Of a stretch of DNA of 5,939 nucleotides, positions 1 through 5,939 are shown in pieces (the stretch's first letter is position 1; the number at the start of each line of letters is the position of its first letter). The notes below the pieces were generated by a model. That model was given only the letters and a program-made list of their open reading frames with translations, searched no databases and was not told where the DNA came from. The translations under genes were made by a program, and so were the position numbers. Source of the stretch: an uncultured Pseudorhodoferax sp. (GTDB taxonomy: Bacteria; Pseudomonadota; Gammaproteobacteria; Burkholderiales; Burkholderiaceae); contig CAJYRH010000635.1 in assembly GCA_913776795.1 (NCBI GenBank), forward strand, positions 1 through 5,939, in the 5' to 3' direction.

Positions 1-1492
1 GCTGCATGTGCCGGCCGGCTTCATCAAGGTGCTGTTCAACCCCGACTTCACCTGGCAGTTCAGCTCCGAACCCACGGACTGGACCGGCGGGCGCCGCGTG
101 CCGCTGCCGCAGGGCCGCACGGCGGGCGGCTCCACGGCCATCAACGGCCTGGTCTACAACCGCGGCCAGCCCGATGACTACGACGCCTGGGCCGCCCAGG
201 GCAACCCCGGCTGGAGCTTTGCGGATCTGCTGCCCTACTTCCGGCGCAGCGAGCGCCGCATCGGCCCCGGCGACGACGCGCTGCGCGGCCGCCGTGGCCC
301 GGTGGCCGTGACCGACATCGACTGGAAGCACCCGGTCTGCGAGGCCTTCCTCGCCGGCGCGGAGGAACTGGGCCTGCCGCGCAACCCAGACTACAACGGC
401 GCCACGCAGGCCGGCGTGGGCTACTTCCAGCGCACCATCCACCACGGGCTGCGCCAGGGCACGGCGCCGACCTTCCTGACGCCAGCCCTGAAGCGCGGCA
501 ACGTCACGCTGCGCAGCAACGCCCAGGCGATGGGCATTCTGTTCGACGGCCGCCGCGCCACGGGCGTGCGCGTGCGCCGCGGCGGCCCCAACGGCCGCAC
601 GGAGACCGTGCGCGCGCGGCGTGAGGTCATCGTCTGCGCGGGCGCCGTCAACACGCCCAAGCTGCTGCAGCTCTCGGGCATCGGCCCGGCCGAATGGTTG
701 CAACGCGCGGGAATCCCCGTGCGCCATGCGCTGCCCGGCGTGGGCCAACACCTCAAGGACCACTTCTCGGTGCGCCTGGTCGCGCGTGCGAAGAACGCCG
801 TCACGATCAACGAGCTCGCGCGCGCACCGCGCCTGTGGAACCAGGTCGCGCGCTGGCTGACCGGCCAGCCCAGCATCCTCGCGCTGAGCCCCTCGCTCGC
901 GCACTTCTTCTGGCAGTCGCGGCCGGGTCTCGCACGGCCCGACCTGCAGGGCGTGTTCGCGCCGGCCAGCTACCGCGCGGGCTACGTGGGCATGCTGGAC
1001 GACTACCCCGGCATGACCTGCGGCGTCTGGCAGCACCGGCCGCAGAGCAGCGGCTGGGTGCGGCTGGCATCCGGCGACCCGTTCGCCGACCCGCTCGTGC
1101 AGCCCAACTACCTGGCCCACGAAGACGACCGCCGTGTGCTGCTGGACGGCGTGCGGCTGGCGCGCCGGCTGCTGCAGACGCGTGCGCTGGCGCCCCATGT
1201 GGCGGCTGAAACCATGCCCGGCCCCGACGTGCAGCGCGAGGACGAACTGCTGGACTACGTGCGGCGCTACGGTGTCTCGTCCTACCACCTGAACGGCACC
1301 GCCCGCATGGGGCCGGCCAGCGACGCGACGGCCGTGGTCGACGCGCAGCTGCGCGTGCACGGCATCGCGGGCCTGCGCGTGGCCGATGCGTCGGTGATGC
1401 CGGAGATTCCCTCGGCCAACACCTGCGCCGCCTCGATGATGATCGGCGAGAAGGCGGCCGACCTCGTGCGCGCCCACCCTTCCCCACCATGA
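1..1492 (+). CDS. GMC-family FAD-dependent alcohol dehydrogenase/oxidase (5' partial)
   Basis: Partial gene; its reading frame enters the window at base 2. GMC flavoenzymes oxidise alcohols to aldehydes or further with FAD (choline dehydrogenase, AlkJ-type alcohol dehydrogenases). Numbering residues from the GTG at 8, I see GMC signature 1 at 36-59 (core GRTAGGSTAINGL, with Ala where the pattern expects a larger aliphatic residue) and a full match to signature 2 at 212-226 (GAVNTPKLLQLSGIG). The C-terminal catalytic pair is His427 (in YHLNGTARMG) and Asn471 (in PSANTCAAS), 44 residues apart as in choline oxidase. The usual His-Pro is His-Leu here. The N-terminal GxGxxG FAD-binding motif and about 60-75 residues are missing only because the window starts inside the gene; recognisable family sequence (LHVPAG) runs upstream of the GTG at 8, so that GTG is not the start. 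The stop overlaps the next gene's start, implying an operon. The family is certain; the substrate is unknown. Confidence 0.95.
   Translation, partial: LHVPAGFIKVLFNPDFTWQFSSEPTDWTGGRRVPLPQGRTAGGSTAINGLVYNRGQPDDYDAWAAQGNPGWSFADLLPYFRRSERRIGPGDDALRGRRGPVAVTDIDWKHPVCEAFLAGAEELGLPRNPDYNGATQAGVGYFQRTIHHGLRQGTAPTFLTPALKRGNVTLRSNAQAMGILFDGRRATGVRVRRGGPNGRTETVRARREVIVCAGAVNTPKLLQLSGIGPAEWLQRAGIPVRHALPGVGQHLKDHFSVRLVARAKNAVTINELARAPRLWNQVARWLTGQPSILALSPSLAHFFWQSRPGLARPDLQGVFAPASYRAGYVGMLDDYPGMTCGVWQHRPQSSGWVRLASGDPFADPLVQPNYLAHEDDRRVLLDGVRLARRLLQTRALAPHVAAETMPGPDVQREDELLDYVRRYGVSSYHLNGTARMGPASDATAVVDAQLRVHGIAGLRVADASVMPEIPSANTCAASMMIGEKAADLVRAHPSPP
1489..1492 (+). other. ATGA stop/start overlap coupling GMC oxidoreductase and acyl-CoA ligase
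   Basis: The ATG of the ligase (1489-1491) and the TGA of the GMC gene (1490-1492) share bases. The stretch just upstream is C-rich and lacks a purine-rich Shine-Dalgarno. Ribosomes finishing the GMC gene therefore probably re-initiate on the ligase, which points to co-transcription and matched expression of the two proteins. Confidence 0.85.
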
Positions 1493-3114
1493 TCGACATC
1501 GCCGAGCACCCCACGCTGCACCAGGCGCTGGCCGCCGCCGCCCAGGCCTACGGCGCCCAACCGCTGCTGGCCATTCCCGCCAACCCGCAACGCAGCTACC
1601 TGCCTGCGGGCCAGGAATTCAGCTTCGCGCAGATGCACGAAGGCGTGACCGCACTGGCCGCACGCTATGCCGCTGCCGGCTACGGCCATGGCCACCGGGT
1701 GGCACTGTTCCTGGAGAACCGGCCTGAGCACATGCTGCACAAGCTGGCGCTGAACAGCCTGGGCGCCTGCTGCGTGCCGGTGAACCCCGACTACCGGCCG
1801 CGCGAGCTGGCCTACCTGGTCGAGCACGCGCGCGTGGACCTGGTGGTGGTGCTGGACAGCCGCGTCGATGCACTGCGCGCCGCGCTAGCCGAGTCCGGCC
1901 ACCAGCCGCCGTTCGCCGCACTCGAAGGCTTCGCCGCCGCCGTGCCGCCAGCGCCGCGCGACCCATTGCCAGGCACGGTGCACGGCGACACGCCCGCCAG
2001 CATCCTCTACACCTCGGGCACGACGGGCCGGCCCAAGGGCTGCATCCTGTCGCACCGCTACGAACTCGCATCCGGCCACGCCTACGCCACGCGCGGCGGC
2101 CTGGCGACCTTCGGCGAAGGCACGGACCGCATCTACAACCCGCTGCCGCTGTTCCACGTCAACGCCTCGGTGGTCTCATTTCCCGGCGCGCTGCTGACGG
2201 GCAACTGCCAGGTGCAGACGGACCGCTTCCAGCCCACGCGCTGGTGGACCGAAGTGCGCGAGAGCCGCGCCACCGTCGTGCACTACCTGGGAGTCATCGC
2301 ACAGATGCTCTGGGCCCAACAGCCCGGCCCGCAGGACCGCGACCATGCTGTGCGCTTCGCCTACGGCGCCGGCGTGGAGCCCCAACTGCACGCAGCCTTC
2401 GAGCAGCGCTTCGGCTTCCCGCTGATCGAGCTGTGGGGCATGACCGAGATGGTGCGCATCCTGACCGACAACCACGCGCCGCGCCAGGTCGGCACGCGCG
2501 CCTTCGGCCGCGCGCAGCCCGACATCGAGGTGCGCGTGGTCGACGATGCCGACCGCGACGTGGACGGCGAGACGCCCGGCGAAATGGTCATCCGGCACAG
2601 CGCAGCAACACCGCGGCAGGACTTCTTCTCAGGCTATCTCGACGATCCGCAGGCGACGGAGGCCGCCTGGCGCGGTGGCTGGTTCCACACCGGCGACATC
2701 GTGTGGCGCGACGCGACTGGCATGCTGCACTTCGTCGACCGGCGCAAGAACATCGTGCGCCGCTCGGGCGAGAACATCGCCGCGGCCGAGGTCGAGGCCA
2801 CGCTGCTCACGCACCCCGCGGTGGAACAGGTGGCGGTGATGGCCCTGCCCGACGATGTGCGCGAGGAAGAGGTTCTGGCCTGCGTGGTACTGAAACCCGG
2901 CGAAGCGCGCAGCGAGGCCACGGCGCGCGCGCTGTTCGAGCATTGCAACGCCCAGCTGGCCTACTACAAGGCGCCGGGCTGGGTCTGGTTCGCCGACGCG
3001 ATCCCGACCACGGCCACGCAGAAGATCCAGAAGCACAGCCTGTTCCCCGCCGGCACCGACCCGCGCCAGCTGCCGGGCATGCTGGACCTGCGCGCGCTCA
3101 AGAAGCGGCGCTGA
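1489..3114 (+). CDS. ANL-superfamily acyl-CoA synthetase (AMP-forming acid:CoA ligase, CaiC-like)
   Basis: Complete 541-aa adenylate-forming ligase: it activates a carboxylic acid with ATP to an acyl-AMP, then transfers the acyl group to CoA. The core motifs occur in order. The ATP/phosphate-binding loop is [11 protein letters not shown] (174-184); the adenine-side motif is ELWGMTE (314-320); WFHTGD (398-403) carries the ribose-binding Asp; the hinge region is [14 protein letters not shown] (417-430); the C-terminal motif is [10 protein letters not shown] (506-515), with Lys512 the expected adenylation lysine. The RRSGENI hinge and TQKIQK ending resemble crotonobetaine/carnitine-CoA ligase-like (CaiC-type) members, but this does not fix the substrate. 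There is no signal peptide or membrane segment, so it should be cytosolic. The ATG at 1489 overlaps the TGA of the GMC gene and has no clear Shine-Dalgarno, so it is probably translated by coupling. Likely job (inference): activating the acid that follows from the upstream alcohol oxidation. Its 3' end overlaps the convergent regulator gene by 17 bp. Confidence 0.95.
   Translation: MIDIAEHPTLHQALAAAAQAYGAQPLLAIPANPQRSYLPAGQEFSFAQMHEGVTALAARYAAAGYGHGHRVALFLENRPEHMLHKLALNSLGACCVPVNPDYRPRELAYLVEHARVDLVVVLDSRVDALRAALAESGHQPPFAALEGFAAAVPPAPRDPLPGTVHGDTPASILYTSGTTGRPKGCILSHRYELASGHAYATRGGLATFGEGTDRIYNPLPLFHVNASVVSFPGALLTGNCQVQTDRFQPTRWWTEVRESRATVVHYLGVIAQMLWAQQPGPQDRDHAVRFAYGAGVEPQLHAAFEQRFGFPLIELWGMTEMVRILTDNHAPRQVGTRAFGRAQPDIEVRVVDDADRDVDGETPGEMVIRHSAATPRQDFFSGYLDDPQATEAAWRGGWFHTGDIVWRDATGMLHFVDRRKNIVRRSGENIAAAEVEATLLTHPAVEQVAVMALPDDVREEEVLACVVLKPGEARSEATARALFEHCNAQLAYYKAPGWVWFADAIPTTATQKIQKHSLFPAGTDPRQLPGMLDLRALKKRR
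3098..3114. other. 17-bp convergent overlap of the ligase and MocR coding 3' ends
   Basis: The ligase stop TGA is at 3112-3114 on the plus strand. The regulator's stop (TCA on the plus strand) is at 3098-3100, so the last codons of both genes occupy the same 17 bp. There is no intergenic space for a conventional terminator for either transcript, so each mRNA must extend antisense into the other gene or end within coding sequence. Confidence 0.9.
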
Positions 3115-4513
3115 GGCCTTGCCCGCCCTGCAGGACCGCCTGCAGCACCGGTGCGAAGCGCGGATCGAGCACCGCGCCCACGTTGAAGCGCGACCAGGGC
3201 GAGGCCGCTTGCGGATCGACGCTGAAGATGCGCCCCGGCGCCATCATGACCTGGCGCGCGAGCATGGCCTCGGCCAACGCCAGCGCATCCGGCACCCCGG
3301 GCAGGCGGGCCCAGAGGAACAGCGAAGCCGGCGTCTGCGCGAACAGCTCGGCGCCCATGCGCAGCAGCAGCGCCTGCGCCCGCGCCGTGGCCTCCTCCAC
3401 GCGGCGGCGAAGATGCGCCTGGTGGGCCAGGTACTGGCGCTCGCCGAGCAGCGTCTCCACCGTGCGCTCGCAGTACTCCGAGCTGCTCACGTGCACCAGT
3501 GCCTTGAGGTCCGCCAGGTCGCTCGCGAGGTCGGCGCTGCAGGCGATGTAGCCCACGCGCAGCGCGGCCGACAGCGACTTGGAGAAGCTGCCGACGTAGA
3601 GCGTGCGCTCCAGCCCGTCCAGTGCGGCGAGCCGGGTGGACTGCGGGGGCTTGAAATCGGCCAGCGGGTCGTTCTCGACGATCAGCAGGTTGTGCTGGCG
3701 CGCCAGCGCAAGCACGCGCTGCGCCACCGCCGGCGCGAGGTCCGAGCCGGTGGGGTTGTGCGCCAGCGACTGCGTGAAGAACACGCGCGGCCGGTGCCGC
3801 AGCAGAAGCTGCTCCAGCGCCCGCGTGTCGGGCCCGTCGGCCCGGCGCGGTACGCCCACGGTGCGTGCGCCGGCCAGGTGCAGCTTGCCGAACAGCGGGT
3901 AGTAGCCCGGGTCGTCGGTCAGCACCACGGCGCCGGGCGGCACGAAGTAGCGCACGATGATGTCCATGGCCTCGTTGGCGCCGTGCGTGAGCACGGTCTG
4001 GCGCGTGCCCGCGGCGATGCCGAAGTCGGCCAGGCGCCGCACCAGACGCTGGCGCAGCGGCTCGTAGCCGAAGCGGTTGCCGTAGCGGAACAGCGTGCCC
4101 AGGCCACCGCGCGCGACCTTGTGGTGGTGCCGGTCCAGCCGCGCGCCGGACAGCCAGGCGATGGGCGGAAAGCCGTCGCCCACGTTGAGCTGGCCGGGCT
4201 CCTCGCGCAGCTGGTTGCGCATGAGCCAGACGATGCCCATGGCCCGGCCCAGCGAGCCGGCATCGTCCTCGGCCGCCGCGGCGGCCGGCCGCGCCGGTGC
4301 CTTCACGAAGAAGCCGGCGCCGCGGCGCGGCTCGACCAGCCCGCGGGCCACGAGCAGCTCGAAGGCCGCCACCACGGTGTTCTTGCCCAGGCCGCGCTGG
4401 CTGGCCAGCGCACGCAGCGAGGGCAGCTTGTCGCCGGTGCGGAAGGCGCCTTCGACGATCTGGCGCTCCAGCGCATCGGCGAGCTGGACAAAGATGGTTT
4501 CGTTGGGTGGCAT
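3098..4513 (-). CDS. MocR-type transcriptional regulator (GntR winged helix + aminotransferase-like domain)
   Basis: Complete 471-aa protein, the usual length for MocR/GabR regulators. Residues ~5-72 form a GntR winged helix: recognition-helix region around [18 protein letters not shown] (30-47), then a wing at [10 protein letters not shown] (61-70). An Ala/Pro-rich linker (~71-85) leads to a fold-type-I aminotransferase domain. Visible PLP/substrate residues are Asn253 (AHNPTG), the Schiff-base lysine Lys312 ([14 protein letters not shown]) and a C-terminal Arg442 (SRFNVG) in the carboxylate-binding position. At the strand normally reading E-D-D-x-Y the sequence is E280-N-D-P-L, so the pyridine-contacting Asp and the Tyr appear replaced by Asn281 and Leu284. 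MocR proteins are PLP-responsive regulators rather than enzymes, and usually control a divergent neighbour; here that is the HMG-CoA reductase gene. The ATG at 4513 fits the family start; the frame stays open upstream only as antisense of the neighbour. Its Shine-Dalgarno is weak (GGAA about 11 nt upstream). The effector is unknown. Confidence 0.94.
   Translation of the reverse strand: MPPNETIFVQLADALERQIVEGAFRTGDKLPSLRALASQRGLGKNTVVAAFELLVARGLVEPRRGAGFFVKAPARPAAAAAEDDAGSLGRAMGIVWLMRNQLREEPGQLNVGDGFPPIAWLSGARLDRHHHKVARGGLGTLFRYGNRFGYEPLRQRLVRRLADFGIAAGTRQTVLTHGANEAMDIIVRYFVPPGAVVLTDDPGYYPLFGKLHLAGARTVGVPRRADGPDTRALEQLLLRHRPRVFFTQSLAHNPTGSDLAPAVAQRVLALARQHNLLIVENDPLADFKPPQSTRLAALDGLERTLYVGSFSKSLSAALRVGYIACSADLASDLADLKALVHVSSSEYCERTVETLLGERQYLAHQAHLRRRVEEATARAQALLLRMGAELFAQTPASLFLWARLPGVPDALALAEAMLARQVMMAPGRIFSVDPQAASPWSRFNVGAVLDPRFAPVLQAVLQGGQGLSAAS
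3128..3145. other. Perfect 7-bp stem with 4-nt loop just past the ligase stop
   Basis: CTGCAGG (3128-3134) and CCTGCAG (3139-3145) are perfect inverse complements around ACCG. A further 10-bp palindrome, GCACCGGTGC, follows at 3145-3154. The element lies 13 nt after the ligase stop and inside the 3' coding part of the regulator gene. It could pause or end plus-strand transcripts, but no T-run follows, and in such GC-rich coding DNA it may be coincidence. Confidence 0.25.
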
Positions 4514-4534
4514 GGGCTCAGCTGTTCCGCCGAA

Positions 4535-4558
4535 CTGTACCTGTGCGCGCAGGTACAG
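4535..4558. promoter_or_regulatory. Candidate MocR operator: perfect 9-bp inverted repeat
   Basis: CTGTACCTG (4535-4543) and CAGGTACAG (4550-4558) are exact inverse complements separated by 6 bp (TGCGCG), giving a nearly symmetric 24-bp site. CTGTNC also recurs directly as CTGTTC (4522-4527), CTGTAC (4535-4540) and CTGTGC (4541-4546). MocR-family regulators commonly bind repeated sites in the gap beside their own gene, so this is the prime candidate for the operator controlling the reductase gene and possibly autoregulation. Binding is inferred from position and symmetry alone. Confidence 0.65.
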
Positions 4559-4590
4559 CCCACCCAGAATTCCGCCACACCAACACCACC

Positions 4591-4595
4591 GGAGA
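4591..4595 (+). promoter_or_regulatory. Ribosome binding site of the HMG-CoA reductase gene
   Basis: GGAGA lies 5 nt before the ATG at 4601. It is the clearest Shine-Dalgarno in the window and fixes this ATG as the start; the resulting protein also puts every catalytic residue at the P. mevalonii number. Confidence 0.85.
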
Positions 4596-4600
4596 CATCC

Positions 4601-5878
<1,278 letters not shown>

Positions 5879-5890
<12 letters not shown>

Positions 5891-5904
5891 CACACGCCGG
5901 CGCC
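5879..5904 (+). terminator. GC-only hairpin across the HMG-CoA reductase stop codon
   Basis: GGCGCCGGC (5879-5887) and GCCGGCGCC (5896-5904) are perfect 9-bp inverse complements with an 8-nt loop holding the TGA and CACAC. A competing 6-bp stem, CGCCGG/CCGGCG with a 3-nt loop, lies at 5895-5909. No T-tract follows, so it is not a classic intrinsic terminator; it might pause polymerase or protect the mRNA 3' end. The remaining bases to 5939 contain only a 5-bp inverted repeat (AACGC 5917-5921, GCGTT 5931-5935) and no recognisable gene. Confidence 0.3.
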
Positions 5905-5939
5905 CGGCGCGCCGAAAACGCATGGTCCCCGCGTTATCG

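Larger units (their letters stand above)
4514..4600. promoter_or_regulatory. Divergent intergenic region between the MocR and HMG-CoA reductase genes
   Basis: This 87-bp gap is the only non-coding stretch between genes in the window and must hold the start signals of both divergent genes. No convincing sigma-70 hexamer pair is visible on either strand. The best plus-strand candidate is CAGAAT (4565-4570) as a -10 with CTGTGC (4541-4546) as a poor -35, 18 bp apart, which would place the -35 inside the inverted repeat. Activator-dependent or overlapping promoters would fit the weak boxes, but this is inference. Confidence 0.6.

Noticed and set aside
8..10. GTG at position 8 as the true start of the GMC gene.
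   Set aside because: The frame is open to the window edge with family-like residues (Leu-His) before it, and the N-terminal FAD-binding region every GMC enzyme needs would be missing. The gene is simply cut by the window.
506..515. Gln replacing Gly before the catalytic lysine in the ligase C-terminal motif (residue numbering: TQKIQK), as a possible inactivating change.
   Set aside because: The lysine itself (residue 512) is present, and TQK variants occur among CaiC-like acyl-CoA ligases, so there is no reason to call the enzyme defective.
421..1827. Several medium-length minus-strand open frames beneath the GMC and ligase genes (for example 807-1514, 1282-1827).
   Set aside because: They have skewed Arg/Ala/Ser composition, no recognisable domain and no Shine-Dalgarno, and lie wholly antisense to well-supported genes.
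2244..3551. A 435-codon plus-strand frame crossing the end of the ligase and the antisense of the regulator.
   Set aside because: The translation is Arg/Ala/Pro-rich low-complexity sequence with no motifs, and it overlaps the true ligase frame, whose motifs continue to its own stop.
4567..4572. GAATTC palindrome in the divergent gap as a second operator.
   Set aside because: A lone 6-bp palindrome is expected by chance and shows no relation to the CTGTNC repeats.

Overview
This GC-rich window (roughly 70% G+C by eye) is densely coding and looks like chromosomal DNA from a betaproteobacterium, most likely Burkholderiales (Comamonadaceae-like). That placement is an inference from base composition, codon choice and the gene families present. 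No mobile element, tRNA, rRNA or CRISPR array is visible. Four protein-coding genes fill almost all of the sequence, and none shows a frameshift.

Layout. (1) Positions 1-1492 (+) hold the C-terminal ~496 residues of a GMC-family FAD-dependent alcohol dehydrogenase/oxidase; the N-terminal FAD-binding segment lies outside the window. (2) Positions 1489-3114 (+) encode a complete ANL-superfamily acyl-CoA synthetase of 541 aa, joined to the GMC gene by a 4-base ATGA stop/start overlap. (3) Positions 3098-4513 (-) encode a 471-aa MocR-type regulator: a GntR winged helix fused to a fold-type-I aminotransferase domain. It converges on the ligase gene with a 17-bp overlap of coding 3' ends. (4) Positions 4601-5890 (+) encode a class II (degradative-type) HMG-CoA reductase of 429 aa. 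All four catalytic residues fall at the same numbers as in the Pseudomonas mevalonii enzyme. The gene is divergent from the MocR gene across an 87-bp gap.

How they may work together. The MocR regulator probably controls the HMG-CoA reductase gene, and perhaps itself, through a perfect 9+9-bp inverted repeat in the divergent intergenic region. HMG-CoA reductases of this class oxidise mevalonate to HMG-CoA in organisms that use mevalonate as a carbon source; HMG-CoA lyase then yields acetyl-CoA and acetoacetate. The lyase is not in this window. The GMC dehydrogenase and acyl-CoA ligase form a separate translationally coupled pair suited to oxidising an alcohol and activating the resulting acid as its CoA thioester. 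Their substrate, and whether they belong to the same pathway as the reductase, cannot be read from sequence.

The most interesting points are the candidate MocR operator; a MocR regulator that keeps the PLP lysine but appears to have Asn and Leu where catalytic aminotransferases have Asp and Tyr; and a gene neighbourhood that may be an undescribed mevalonate/HMG-related catabolic locus.
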